Shown: piece after piece, positions 11,950 to 25,149 of the stretch
Layout of the letters: every line of letters starts with the position of its first letter
Position numbering within the stretch: position 1 is the stretch's first letter
Assembly: GCA_015680685.1 (NCBI GenBank)
Contig: MNCI01008280.1
Location: 4,955-68,954 of the forward strand
Direction: 5' to 3'
Length of the DNA: 64,000 nt
Source of the DNA: Gnetum montanum
Lineage: Eukaryota > Streptophyta > Gnetopsida > Gnetales > Gnetaceae
Position numbers and translations under genes: made by a program
Notes under the pieces: generated by a model
What the model saw: the letters and a program-made list of their open reading frames with translations, nothing else
Told to the model about the DNA's origin: nothing
Databases searched by the model: none

Positions 11950-13125
11950 ATTTTATATTTCCTTTGTTAATTTATCTATAATAAAGAAAAATAATCATAG
12001 GCTAAGTGCATACCCTTGATGTAGACCTCCTATGTCTAGAAAATCAGATGTTATTCCATAAGCTATTCTATTTTTAGTGGTAGCTCCATCATACATGTCT
12101 TGAATCACTTTAATATATTTATCAAGGATATTTTTCCTCTATAAGGTCCACCAAATAATATCTCTAGGCACTCTATCATATGCTTTTTCCAAGCCAATGA
12201 ATATCATATATAGATTTTTTCTATGTTTTCTAAAATTCTTCATCAATTGTCATATTAATTAAATAGCCTCTATAGTAGATTTTCCTAGCATAAATCCAAA
12301 TTGATTTTCTGATACTATTGATTCAAGTCTAAGATTTTGCTCTATGACTCTCTCCCTAAGCTTCATAGTATGGCTCATGAGCTTGATCTCTCTATGGTTT
12401 GCACAATGTTATATGTCTTCTTTATCTTTGGAAATGGGAACAACAAATCTTTTTCTTCAATTATTGGGAATTTCTCTATCTTCAATTTTTTTTTTAAATG
12501 ATTATGTTAGCCAAGAAGCTCTTGTATCTCCTAATGCTTTCCAAGCTTATATGGGAATATGATATGGTCCAATAGCTTTTTCATTTTTCATTTTTGTTAA
12601 AGCTATCTTCACCTTAGAGTAAGAAAGTTCATTAACTAAACCAAAATTTGGTTCTTCTTCTTGGATTTCTTCTTTTGAAAATTCTTCATTTAACAATTCT
12701 TGAAAATAATTTTTCCACCTATCCTAAATTTCATTGTCTTTAACAAAATTTCTTTAGTCTACTTCCTTGATGCATTTGACATGATCAATGTCCTTACATT
12801 TCTTATTTTTGATTTTTGCCAATTTATAAATAGATTTTTATCATTCCTTTGTTCCTAAAATCTCGTAAAAGCTATCCAAGACCTTTTGTTTGGCTTTGGA
12901 TACTAATACAATTGCTTCCTTTTCCCTTTTGTATATCAACCTATTTTCTTGGCTATTACTTTACTGCCATTCCTTAAAGCATTTTTTCTTATTTTGGATA
13001 GAGTGTTGCACTTCATCACTCCACCACCATGTCTTCCTTAGGATGTATTTTTTATCTTTTGTTTCACCCCTAATGTTCTTTTCAATTTTCTAAATACAAC
13101 TTTCCATCTAGCCCCAAATGTTAGG
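11950..13125 (-). mobile_element. RTE-type non-LTR retrotransposon relic (RT region)
   Basis: Read on the minus strand from 13125 down, a broken frame gives the linker between endonuclease and RT (TWWWSDEVQ, then KKCFKEWQ), a LNEEFSKEEIQEEEP stretch, QFGFMLGKSTIEAI, then LYMIFIGLEKAYDRVPRDII, VIQDMYDGATT and GLHQGYALS. This order is typical of plant RTE-clade LINE reverse transcriptases. The first RT aspartate is replaced (FIGLEKAYD where FIDLEKAYD is usual). The FADD-containing catalytic block and the 3' end are absent: similarity stops near 11950. The endonuclease is also missing. Numerous stops make it a dead fragment. Short plus-strand ORFs here are shadows. Confidence 0.8.
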
Positions 13126-13645
13126 ACCTTGGTGATAATAGCAAAATTTAGTGATATCATACCACTAGGGTATTTCTTGGATCACCTTGATAAGATGAGA
13201 AGGATCTAAGGCTTACTTGTGGAAGAAAAAAAATCTGGTTATAGATTGCTCAGAAACCTATTCAGATTTTGCTAGATTTTCCTAGCATAGCCTATTCATC
13301 AAAATGTAAAAAGAAGAGACATGAATATATACATCCAATCATAATCTATAACGCAAGCCAAGCCCCTTAAACCAAAAAGCACACCAACAATATATCATCA
13401 TGTTAAAGACACAACATTACATATTAAAGGAAAATTTAGATAATCTAGAGCAAAGGTTTTAGATAATCTAGAGTAAGGGTATCCCAAAAAAAAACCTAGT
13501 GATGATAATGAGATGTGAAGACAAATGTATATCAATTAATATAGGTAACACATAAATCATTAGACAAACAATTTGCACTTCAATTTAAACTTTCCATTTT
13601 ATCCTTTCCATACCATCCACAACTAAACTTTGAAAGAAGGGCTAC
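13126..13645. other. Flank between LINE relic and acyltransferase pseudogene
   Basis: No coding signal recognised. It is the expected 3' flank of the BAHD-like pseudogene on the minus strand. It contains a short repeated TAGATAATCTAGAG(C/T)AA string near 13437-13475. Confidence 0.4.
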
Positions 13646-13760
13646 CTAAAAGACATAAAGTAATTGGAAAAAGCATTTCATGTCATGGGGTTGCAACCCT
13701 ACAGTGACCAAGAAGCAATCATCATCATTAGCACCCTAGGTAGAACAAAGGCCAACCCCT

Positions 13761-13775
13761 CATAAGAAATATCCC
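13761..13775. repeat. Left target-site duplication of the L1 insertion
   Basis: CATAAGAAATATCCC; partner CATAAGCAATATCCC at 15148-15162, one mismatch. Both copies encode the same stretch of acyltransferase (GDIAY / RDISY on the minus strand), proving the LINE interrupted a once continuous exon. Confidence 0.85.
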
Positions 13776-15147
13776 TCACTATCATTCTTCCAGGTTCTCA
13801 TGTTTTCAAAAGCATCTGGAGGGCCTCACAAATTCTGCACAGTTACATTGACTGGACTAATGTTAAGATCAATCCTACTATCCTCTCTAGATTGTGTCCA
13901 TGGTGGTTACCTTTGTTGCCTACTCCCCTTGCCATCACAAAGGCTAAGGTGGCTACCTCATGATTTCAGAAAGGTGTCATCTCCTTGAATTGTCTTAGGC
14001 TGGCTAGCCGTTGGATTTCGAGGGTCGAGTTTAGCAATTTGTATGGGGAGTCAACTACAATGAACCATTGCCTAGTCCAGATCTACTGCTTTCTCCACGG
14101 TCATTGGCACATTGATGTTACAGTGCAAAGCCCTTTTCAAGGCCTTCAATGGCTTAATGGGGTTAAACTCTTAGCCTACCGACCATCTATCCCCTTTCAT
14201 CTTATGCATGACCCATCTGAGGTCATTCAACGCTGCAATAAGCATTGGCACAAACACGAGTCAGTATCATTTTGGATCCCTCTCTTCCAAAATATTTGGA
14301 ACCTTTCGACCCTCCCCAAAATTAAGCAATTCCTCTAGTGTCTCCTCCACCATGGTCTACCTATTGGTAAACGGTTAGAATATCTAGAAATTCCCAATCC
14401 CAATTGCCCTCTCTGTGGTGGACAAGATGACTTTGTCCATGTGTTTTGGCAATGTCCCTTTGCTCAGCATGTGTGGAAGTGAGCTTCCATAGTTTTTCCT
14501 TCATACAAGCTATCTCAAGAGGATGTCATATTTAGCTTTTTAAACATTACTTCTGCTAATCTCAGGTTTCTATGGAAAGTTATTAGGCCTACTCTTTTAT
14601 ATTATATTTGGAAGCAAAGATGCAATGTTATATTTCAAACGACAAATTATTCTAATAAATGTTTGCTCACCAGGTTGGAGAAGTTGTAGATCTTTCACCT
14701 CATTCATTTCCAACTCACAACTCAAGCATCCAAGTTCAATCTGGATAGACATTAGTTGGTTCATCTCTTGCAGCTGTGGGAAAGACTTGTGCATTCTAGT
14801 AACACTCATCATCAGTAATCTTTGCAAGGAGGCTTTCCATTTCTGTTGTGAGGAGTCACCATTGGAACTCTCTCTATCCTTAATTGAGAGCTTTTTTATT
14901 TCTTTATCTAATTCTATGTCCTTCTATCTTGTAACGAGTCAGCATGGGTGGATGTTCGGTGGTGCCCCAATTCGGGTTTCCTCCCTTAATACTTGTTTAT
15001 TTATAAGGCTAGTCCTGAGTTTTATGCATAGTGCTCTCAGCTTCCCCCTTCCCCTTAACCCTATGACTTGTTCAGGTTACTGTAACTGATACACTGTTAA
15101 TATCAATAGAACTTCTTTTCGAGGTTCAACATCCCCACACACCCCCC
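13776..15147 (+). mobile_element. 5'-truncated L1-type LINE inserted in the HCT-like pseudogene
   Basis: Plus-strand C-terminal end of a plant L1 ORF2. It shows FWIPLFQNIWNLSTLPKIKQ, then CPLCGGQDDFVHVFWQCPF (CxxC...H...C, the zf-RVT zinc-binding domain) near 14400-14460, with KQRCNVIF near 14615. The 3' part to about 15115 is non-coding (TTATAAGGC..., ending AATATCAATAGAACTTC). A clear poly-A tail is not visible; a C-rich stretch adjoins the right target copy. The reverse transcriptase is absent. Flanked by CATAAGAAATATCCC and CATAAGCAATATCCC (one mismatch), as target-primed insertion produces. Confidence 0.85.
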
Positions 15148-15162
15148 CATAAGCAATATCCC
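15148..15162. repeat. Right target-site duplication of the L1 insertion
   Basis: CATAAGCAATATCCC; see the partner at 13761-13775. Confidence 0.85.
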
Positions 15163-15951
15163 CAGGGCTCATGACGAATGGCCTCCCCCACCCAAAATCT
15201 GCCTCATGTATACCCATGTGAACCCAGCTAATAATCTCCATGTTAGGGCACCTAAGGTCCCCTAGCATCGGGGCCATTGGATCAGGTTGTAGCTCTAGGT
15301 GATTCAATGTTGATTGCAAGTACATGTCATCCATGCATGCCAATGCGATGTGGATGATGTCAGCATTGTGGGTCACATGGTGGCCCATGAGCTTGCCAGT
15401 TGTTGTGATGGGAGATGCGGTAGGTAGGCCGACAGTACCAACAGCTAGAGCCAGGTGCACTTGTTGATGGCGATGTCCAACTTTGTTGCCTTATTAGGCT
15501 CCAACCACTGTGCTATACATGCTTACCACCATATGTGCACACATAGCAGCTTGTAGCTGCTGTAAGTTGTTTTTTCCCTTCCATTCCCATTTTCTTTTAC
15601 CTAGATGATTTGGATTTTAGTGTGGGCATGCACTCGCACATGAACTTGAGCATAGGCATGGAATAATCCGTGGTGCTCATAGTAGTTATTATGTTGTTTA
15701 AGTTGTTAAGAGTATTTGGTGTGGCGGCGGTGGGGGTGGGTCGTACTCCATGTGCTGGAATTTGGGTGTTGGTGGGTCCCGTGCTCTGAGCAGGGTCTAG
15801 TCTATGAATGGGTGAACAGTTGAACAGTTGCGCCATGGCCTCTTGCCACGTCGGACCACTTGTTGATGAATTGGAGGGCTGCTGTTCCGTCAACCACGTG
15901 GTGATCCATGGTTACTCCCAGAGATGCTCCACCGCATTTGAATAACCTCAC

Positions 15952-16792
<841 letters not shown>

Positions 16793-16999
16793 AATGAGAA
16801 TTTAACAAAATTCATGGATGAAATCAAGCAACCTGAACCACATTTTAAAACAACTTAACATTCATCTGCTTACATTTCCTCTTAGTCCCTCGGGAATATT
16901 TGCCCTGAAGGCTTTCAATGTAACTTTTCTATTCAGTCCCCAGGGATTCCCAATTCTTACATTTGGCTTCAAAGGGTAGCAACTGCAAACAAATAAACA

Positions 17000-19930
17000 G
17001 GCAACCCCCTACCAACCATAAATTGAATTGTGCCATATTGAAATATGAACCGGTTTAGATTGGAGACAAAACCACCTAACTTAGCTAACTGCCAATTCAT
17101 TCAGGATGGAAATTTTAACACTCGAACAGTTCACATTTTCTAATAACAAGTGGGATTAGATTCAGCAACATATATAGAGTCAAATGGGATAAAAGCACCA
17201 TGACTGCAAATTTGCAATGCAAGCCAGGTGTCGGCCACCCACTACCCCACCAAAACCTAAATCAACCACCACACCACCTTAAATACCGAAGTGCAGAGTC
17301 GTCTGGAGTAGGTGAAATTGAATCTTGGCCTTTTCAAACAGATTTTGTTGGCTTTAAATTCAAGAATTACCTTTTCAAGATCTATGGTGGGTGGAGTTTC
17401 GATGTGTTGGTTATGCCTGTAGACATTGGATTGCTGCATGACACTCGTATTGCAATTCATCCTCTCTTTTTCATTGTCAAATGGTTTGAGGTTTGGAAGA
17501 AAAAAAGATTTGCTTGTGTTTGATCATTCTCTGTTGAATGCAAAATATTACCAAATATTCACCAACTTACACTTCCAGCGCCAAAAATTCTTCCAAGGTA
17601 CAAAAGAACTTTTGCATTTATTGGACCCACCCGTGAAAACAAATGCGATAAAACTGTCAAAATACCATGGAATGGTCAAAAGGATATTACAAATTATTGA
17701 CAAGGAAAACAGTAAGAGCACAGTGAAGCACACGTTGAAATTTAAATTCAGATGATATTTGATTAAACAAGCATGTCGGTAGTGTTCCTTTTCAAATTCT
17801 CATTGACTCAACCCTATTATCCGAGCAAAATCTTTGGGATTTATGAAACTGATACTGATCAGAATTTGTCTATGAGTGAGTGTTGCTCAAGGGAATTATA
17901 CCTGTTAAGACCTCTTACCAGTTACACCTGTGAATCTTCTTTTATAAACATCCTCCACAGTTTTTTTATTTTTAAATTTGAACATTAATGTTTGAATGTT
18001 TTATTTATTTTCACGGGGTCTGAAATTATGCTGCTACAATTATTTGCAACAGGTTCATTTCTCAACTTGTGGAATCTAAACCTCTTGTTTGGCACTGCCA
18101 ATGACTCTTGCACTTCTGTCCTGCATGCATTTATTCAACTAGTAAAAGTAATAACCTTGAAGAACTAATATGTCTCATAAAGTGACAATACTGTATATTC
18201 AGACTTTCAGTCATTAAAGTTGATGCGCTATTTCTCTCTTCTAGGTTTGCCACCCACCAATTTTTCACACTACAAGATTCGTCCTGCTTGGCTCTTAAAG
18301 GTTGGCCCCACAAATTTTTCACAGGTACAAGATTTGTCCAATTTTCACATCTATTGTGTAGGATGATACAATCTGTGAATAGCATATCAATGAAAAGGAC
18401 ATGTACTTAGAAAGGAAGTTCCGTTGCAGGCTTTGTATCTCTTCCTTCCATTTAAATTTCATTTCAATCAAATTTTAAATAAAGGAAGGTGGACAATTCT
18501 TCTTATCCCTATGATGTATAACCTTTAGGGAGTTTTAGATGTTTTTAAAACTAAAATTTATGGTTTGGGAATTTTAGATGAGGTGGACTTTTCTGGGAAA
18601 CCATATTTTTAAGGTCAATGTGCAATAGTTAAAAATGTGATTTCAGCTTCATTATCTATTCTGTCATTGGATGAATGAAAGCCTAACCTTTTGAAGTTAT
18701 TGTACTTTCAATCAAGACTTAAAAATTGTACATTCAATCAACAATTTCAGACATAAAAAAAACTAACGCCTTATTTTGGTTTGGCCCAAAGGCTAACCCA
18801 TCTAGCTTTGGCCTAATGGGCAACCCGTCTAGTTTGACACTATTGGGTGAGAGGGGGTGTATTTTCAAAGGAAATTATAATTTCCAAAAGTTTAACATTA
18901 TACTGTATTATCTTCATTTGTGTAGAGAAATTCCAAATCAACAGAAAAAAAAACGTCTAACAGTTCAATGAGGCCATTTCAGATTTTCATCCTTAAAACA
19001 AATCCTATCCTTAAAACCATTCCTAAAAAACCTTTCTTTTGCAACAATACAGAAAGGATAAAAAATGCCCACTCAAGTTTTCCCATACCATAAAAAGCTT
19101 CATGTTATTATAAAAGAAAAACCAAAGAAACTCTTGATGTATGCTCTATATAGTTTCACTTACCATTAAAGTTATGCTTTCCCATGGAGGCCCATACAAT
19201 GAATAAGTGTTAATTAGCTTCATCTTGAGACTCTTGATTGGCGACCATACTGTCCCAAATACATTTATATTTTTTGATCTTTTTAACTCCCTCGTTTTGA
19301 GACTCGTGATTCAGGCCCATGCAGTGCATACAATTACAACTAAATTAACGTTAACATTTCTAAGTACATTTAAAGTCATACTTTCCAAAGTCTTATTATC
19401 CTGAATAATTGCCAGTTCCAATTACATTTACGGTTATACTTTCCACACTACGGTTCTACCATTAGAATAAACAAATTTTATTTTACTTGGAATTCAAAAC
19501 TGAAAATGTTTATTACCTCCATTCTCCATTTTTGAAGGTAACAATAATTGAAACTGGAGGAGTTTGTTGCCTTCATAACCAGCGGATCCTAAAAGAAGCT
19601 TGACAGTTGAAAAAGTATTAAAGAGCCGGTTCAGTAACTGGACATCCTCGAGATTACATGTCATGCACATTTAAGTATACACCCGACAAACCTCCACAAG
19701 TTTCTGTGTATACAATGAAAATTTGTGCATGGATTTTAAGAACCGGGATCAGGAGGAGAAGTTGAAACTCAGACAGGCGGGTAAAATTCTTTTAAAACAA
19801 ACCAAGCGTTGCCGGAAGATCAGAGTTGACACCATGACTTGAAAATTTCTTCGCAAAAAAACAAAGCTTTGACGTCTGAATCCTTAGGATTCTGCATCTT
19901 GAATTTGAACTGTCTCCTCTCCTCCGCATT
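17000..19930. other. Intergenic region, no gene recognised
   Basis: Several short ORFs on both strands but none with family resemblance or consistent frame. 18960-19060 (repeated CCTTAAAAC / CCTAAAAAACC units) looks like the 3' end of the L1 family at 57190-57300, minus strand, and may be a LINE scrap. The last few hundred bases would be the promoter of the gene at 19931. Confidence 0.4.
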
Positions 19931-21246
19931 ATGTGCAAAACAAGACTACTGGCCTACGCTGCTCTGAGAATCTGCAACGATTCTGACATTTTCATGATAC
20001 TGAAGCGCTGCTGTGTGGCAACAATATCTGGGAAGAAAGAGAAAGGAGAGATTCATACGTCCCCTGCCAAGTTTCAGAGAAATCTCGAGCCAAAGTCGGT
20101 AGTTTCAAGGTTTTTTGAATTCGGCAAAGCAAACAGGTCGCAGAAGGTTTCGTTTCCACGCAAGTTTGAATCAAATTCGATCAGTAATTCAGCGATTTCG
20201 AGTCCGAATCAGAATTCGATGGGTGTTGGCCTTTCTTGTGCAATTCCAATAAACCTGAGTCCTGTTAGTCGTATGTGTAGCGCTCTATCGGCTTTTAGTT
20301 TATGGGATGCAGACTCTGAATTATATCATAGTAACAACTTTGTGGATTCTGCGTCCTCTCACTGTAAGCAATTTTCTGTTACTGCATAACACATGGGTTA
20401 TTGTCTAAACGAGTGTTCAAGATTTCAGGGGATATCAGATGGTGAGCCTGGGTCAGAAAAGTGCATCAATTTTAACTGTAATTTTGAAATGTAGTGGGGA
20501 GAATAATGTTGAGATCCTTGCAGAATTCCATGAAGGAAATATTGAATTTGATGAATGTTTACTGTCGGCAAAGGAGAATCAAAACATCGATTTCAACCCG
20601 GATGAGGTTCTGCAATGCAGGAGAGAAGATACTATTGCAGAGTTCCATAGAGGAAGTAGTGAATTTGATGAATATTTAGGGTCAAAAAAGGAAAATGAAA
20701 ATGTTTATCCGCCAGATGAATTTACTAGTTTGCAGAGGTCCATCCCTCGGATTGTAACCCAGATGAACTTTTGGAGTGCAAAAAGGAGGATAATGTTAAG
20801 AATGTTGTAGAGTTCCATGGAGGAAACACTGAACTGGATGAATATCTGTGGCCGAGAAAGGAAAATGAAAATGCTCATACAGCTGATGAACAGAGAATCC
20901 ATGTCCAGGATTCACAATTGCAGAGAGAAACAATGGAAGTTGAAATGGTTGAACAGATTATGAAGGGAGGCAGTGAATCACAGGAAAATTTAGATCCAGA
21001 AGGGCAGATAGAGACTGCAGAATGAGGCTGCAAATATGCAAGATGCAGAATCTAACAAATGTTTGATGATTGAGGGAGACTGTTCACAGAAGTCAGAGAA
21101 CATCACTTTAGGAAATCTATGTGAAGCTGCCCAGAACAATAGAAACTAGCTGCTGAGAAGTTTTAACAGGTTCATTTTCTGCCCCTCTGCAAACAGTGCA
21201 AACCTTCGACATTATCGGAAGCATGGAAGAACTGATAAACTTATGG
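19931..21246 (+). pseudogene. Unrecognised plant gene with acidic repeats, probably broken
   Basis: An ORF of 152 residues from ATG 19931 (MCKTRLLAYAALRICNDSDI, then a Ser-rich stretch) reaches a GTAAGC donor at 20364. An acceptor-like TTTCAG or ATATCAG follows at 20428/20438. Next come three imperfect repeats of about 40 residues with the pattern AEFHxGNxEFDEYLxxxKEN, then NPDExLxCxxED (20500-20880). The repeats sit in two frames, and a further shift at about 21015 is needed to continue through SNKCLMIEGDCSQKSENI to KHGRTDKLM, which ends at a GTAAGT donor (21247). So it looks like a multi-exon gene with frameshifts and one stop (about 21147). I do not recognise the family. GC content and codon texture are more gene-like than the surroundings. 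Confidence 0.5.
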
Positions 21247-24034
21247 TAAGTACCAACTAGTACGCCCTATTTTATTTTAATTTTTATCTAAAAAGAATTT
21301 AGGGTTTATGCAGCATTTCTGAAATTCGACTCTTCTGATTTGCAAATAATTTTTGGAACCCAGTTTATATGAATGCTTTAGGATTTTGTTTGAGAGGGCT
21401 ATGTTGAGAGTTTTCTTGAGAGTCCAAGAAGTGAACGTCTTACAAATTTCCAATTTTAATCTTGTTACTCTTATATTTTCTAATGACTGATTCATTTATT
21501 CTAGAGCATTGTGCTTCTCGGTTCCTTTGTAAACTTGTATTATTTTTTCTCATTTCATCCTTGCCTGCATACCCTGTTTTTATATTATTTTTCTCTGGCT
21601 TTTCCTTCCTAAATGATCATTACTCTGCAATGTTCATCTTGCCAAAGCAAGGTCTTGAGAGAAACGGTGGATGAATGAAAGCCCAAAACTCTTTAGAATG
21701 GATTTCTTTTCCTGCTTCTATAAAAAAGTTCTCAATGCAATTGTTAAGTCTTGTTTTAACATAAGTCACTTGAAAACTGCATTTAGAGCTTTGATAATTA
21801 TAAAAAAAATTTAATAATTACAGAAAATGTTTATCTTTTTTCATGGATTCATTCATAAATGTCTATGTAGTTTGAAACCTTATGTTCTACCTAGGTTCCA
21901 CCAAAATATCATAGCAAAATACATATAGTCAAAAAGGTCTAATGCAATCTTTTATTTAGAGTGGCATTTGGTCTCCCTATATCTATAAGATGTACTTCCA
22001 TAATGTCATGATGAGATAATAGTTTTTTAAGGGTGTCACATCTTATTTCAACGTGGAAATGCCTTCAAAATTCTTTATAGGAAGTTGAGCAATAAGCTAT
22101 CAAAAGGGTGTATGTATCTTGGTACTCCTTTGTCATAATATGATGAGTAACCAACCAACAATAGTGGAGGATTGTGAAATCCTTATTAGATGAAATGACA
22201 TAACATGGGAAGTAGGTTACCTAATAAGGAAATTAAACATCACATACCTTTCAATGATTTCCTTTGTTGAAGTTGCTTTCCAAGGTGAGTTTATGAATGT
22301 TTAGTGCATGTTCCTATGGCAAAGGAAAATTTGATAATATTGAAGAGTCATGATTCCTCAAACGTAAAATTTATGCAAATTTTAGAGAATAATTAAGTGA
22401 GTCCATTGATAAATCCAATTGTTATCCTTAAAGATAACATAGAAGTTCAATTTTTTTTCGGCATACAATATTAAATAAATGCAAGGACTTTGTCATGTTT
22501 CAAATAGATGCATGACTTGAGAAACAAAAATAATAATTTATTTAATTTTGGAATCCAAACTATTGTGGAAGGTGAGCTTCATCAAAGTAATTTTCAAAAA
22601 TACATTCCAATACATTCTTTACATAATGATGACAAAAATGGAGTATGAGAGTTAGTAACAACATTGAAATCAATATTATCCACCCATAATGCATTTAAGC
22701 TTTAATCTCAATTTTAAATTTGAGTTTATGTAATGAAAATCACTCATTTGATATCAAAAATAGCCTTTTTTCTAAAAGAAGTTTTTCCCATAATTTTGAA
22801 TTCATCTATACCTTGATAATTTAGAGGAGTTTTAAGGTTGTCTATCACCATATGTTGGATGCCAAATGTCTTTTCCCAATAAGCCATAACTAAATGTTTT
22901 ACACTTGTATGTTTAGACTGTACATTAATTATTAATGGGTTGATATTGTCATTATTATACCTATTTCTTGACAACCAAGCCATTATCATATTAAAGATTT
23001 TGAATAGCATTTTTCAATAGTTTTATAAAAAGAGTTTCACTTTTATTTCATTATCTATTCTAGTATGGTAGTTTTTGAAATAAATTAACAATCTAAATTC
23101 CAAAATGAAGAGAGTAATTGTAGATAAGGATGAACAGAAAGCTCTCTTGAAGTCTGAATCATATTGGAAAAGCTTTATTTTAAGTGAGTTTTCTCAGTTT
23201 GGAAAGGATTGGGGTGCTTTGCAAACGTATTATAGTTGCTTTAAAAGTGAACTAGGTGTTCTCCATAGTTTCATTTCCATCTCTTAACTATGGTAGTATA
23301 TACCAATAAATCTAATTGTGCTACCAAATTCTATTTCTGATTGTAGTTAGATGTCCTAGCAATGCAAACACAAGTAAAGCCAAATAATGAAGATAATAGT
23401 AATTAACATAAGAATTTAGAATACAAGGTGATTCTGATTTTTATATTCATGATTATAATTGCAACATTTACTATTTGATTTGTAAACTTAACTTCTTGCT
23501 ACATTAGGCAACAACGAAATCATTTCTAGCCATGACCAATCCCACATTTGAAACTATTACTTCACATGTTTAGTGAAATCAAAACACTAAATAGTTTTGG
23601 CAAAATTAAGCTTAGTGGTAAATAAATTAATTTATAGTTTATTAACTAATTTAACATATGAGGTAAGCAAGAGCTATCATTTCTCTAAATATCAAAGAGA
23701 TGTACGAAACGTGTTATCTAAAAAGACATGCAAGTTAGAAATAAGTATATAAATAGGATATCTAACTCTTAATGTAATTAGAGAACTTTTCTCAAGCATA
23801 GGTATAGTTGTAAACAAATTGTTTCTTGAACATAGGACTACAAGGTTTGTCTTGTAAAAAATTATATAATGCTAATTGATGTTTAGTGGAATCAAAACAC
23901 TAAATAGTTTTGGCAAAAATATGCTTAGTAGCAAATAAAGAAATTTATAATTTATTAACTAATTTGATATATGAGGCAAGTTGTGGCTACAAGGTTCTCT
24001 AAAGTTGTCAATGAAAAATTAAGAGATTATGAAA
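21247..24034. other. Intron/intergenic region with no supported gene
   Basis: Follows the GTAAGT donor at 21247. No downstream exon of the repeat-containing gene is recognisable. Small ORFs of 88 residues (22744-23010, minus) and 60 residues (23105-23287, plus, containing SFILSEFSQFGKDWGALQTY) have no recognised family; the second reads like real protein and may be an exon scrap. The right part (23571-24039) is the tandem repeat invaded by element B. Confidence 0.35.
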
Positions 24035-24039
24035 CATGT
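23571..24039. repeat. Imperfect tandem duplication, unit about 310 bp, split by element B
   Basis: Unit 1 starts GTTTAGTGAAATCAAAAC (about 23571) and unit 2 GTTTAGTGGAATCAAAAC (about 23881); both run through AAATAGTTTTGGCAAAA. Unit 1 continues ACGTGTTATCTAAAAAG...AAATAAGTATATAAATAGG; unit 2 is cut at CATGT (24039) and resumes after element B with CATGTTATCCAAAAAGG...AAATAAGTATATAAACAGG (32867-32930). Confidence 0.7.
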
Positions 24040-24934
24040 TGATGAGTGGTGAGGTACCCCTACACTTAACCATACGAATACGAGCGTTTCACACATGATT
24101 CGGTCGAACTCCATAGACAGGCTAGTTGTGGTATCTAGATAGTTACTCATTGATCGCAGTTCATTATCTTCCGACTTGGACTAGTAATTGCTTTGTCATG
24201 TATGATTTAGTCTAGAGTGAGGTGTATGATATGTTCCTAAACTAATGCTACTCCTGAAGGTAATGGGAAATTACTTTAACTAAGCTAAGAGGAAAAGTGA
24301 GAGAGGGAGTTAAGCTAAGAGGAGATAGGGGAAGAGAGTCTAAACTAGCCTAAGTGCGATGACCATCCATTCCTTAATCATCCATACACATCTTAGGCCT
24401 TGTGCGTGATGACCACTGGGATTACCAAGTGCATGGTCCAAGTACGCTACTGGGATACCAAGTAGTCACATGTAGATGCTTGTGATCAAGTCGTACTCAT
24501 TTTGCATTTAAGGAGTTTAGGGTGAAGAGATATTAACTACAAAAATAATAAATAAATAATTAAACTAAGTGGATGCTACAATGATGAAGTAATCTCGATC
24601 TTTATTTTTGGTCATGTGTGTGTCCAGGTACGTCACACTCGAATAAAGGATGCCATACAATTACAATCATCACACTGTAACCATGCATTGGGAGAAAGGG
24701 TTGAGAGGAAAAAAAGAACAAAAAGACTCTAACTAAACTGACTTCTAAAACTAACCAAGGACTGCTAAAAAACTGACTCCCTTCCCGTGTGCTCACATGT
24801 GTATTTATAGGTCCACATAGGAGTCGAGATATCGCGTATTCGATATTGTGACCTGGATGCGATATCGTGTACCTAATATCGAGGCTTTGATATCAGGGAT
24901 CCGATATCGCAGCCTAATGAATTACAATTCATCA
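24040..24934 (-). repeat. 3' LTR of element B
   Basis: 895 bp. On the sense strand it starts TGATGAATTG and ends CCACTCATCA. U3 has six or seven GATATC-type palindromes (24829-24912) before TATAAATA near 24808-24815. The PPT on its inner side identifies it as the 3' LTR. Confidence 0.88.
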
Positions 24935-24947
24935 TACCCCCATGATT
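24935..24947 (-). promoter_or_regulatory. 3' polypurine tract of element B
   Basis: Sense strand AATCATGGGGGTA directly before the LTR start, in the usual place for plus-strand DNA priming. Identical in form to 60078-60090 in element E. Confidence 0.75.
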
Positions 24948-25149
24948 GAATAACAACTCGTCCTCAAGTCAAAAATGAGAATAAGCTCCATTTATTACAT
25001 AGTGTATAGGTATGGGATTATTGGCTGACTAATGATTCATTCATGCCATAGTGGAGAACTCAATAGGAAAAAATTGGGATAGAACACACAATTACAAAAT
25101 TACCGCATTACATAATTGTAAAGTTGCAAAATTGTAAACTTTATTTGGC

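Noticed and set aside
12344-13093. Plus-strand ORFs with hydrophobic Ser/Leu-rich stretches
   Set aside because: Antisense of the RTE reverse transcriptase relic.
14625-15089. 154-residue plus ORF as a host gene
   Set aside because: It lies in the L1 tail after the zf-RVT region, with no conserved domain; out of frame with parts of ORF2.
15597-15893. 98-residue minus ORF as a separate gene
   Set aside because: It joins two frames of HCT-like exon 2; the family-like reading (LLRARDPPTPKFQHM, then TDYSMPMLKF) explains the sequence.
17200-17755. ORFs on both strands as a gene
   Set aside because: Mutually overlapping, short, no splice structure or recognisable domain.
23105-23287. 60-residue ORF as a confirmed exon
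   Set aside because: Protein-like text (SEFSQFGKDWGALQTY) but no family recognised and no clear splice partners; kept only as a remark.
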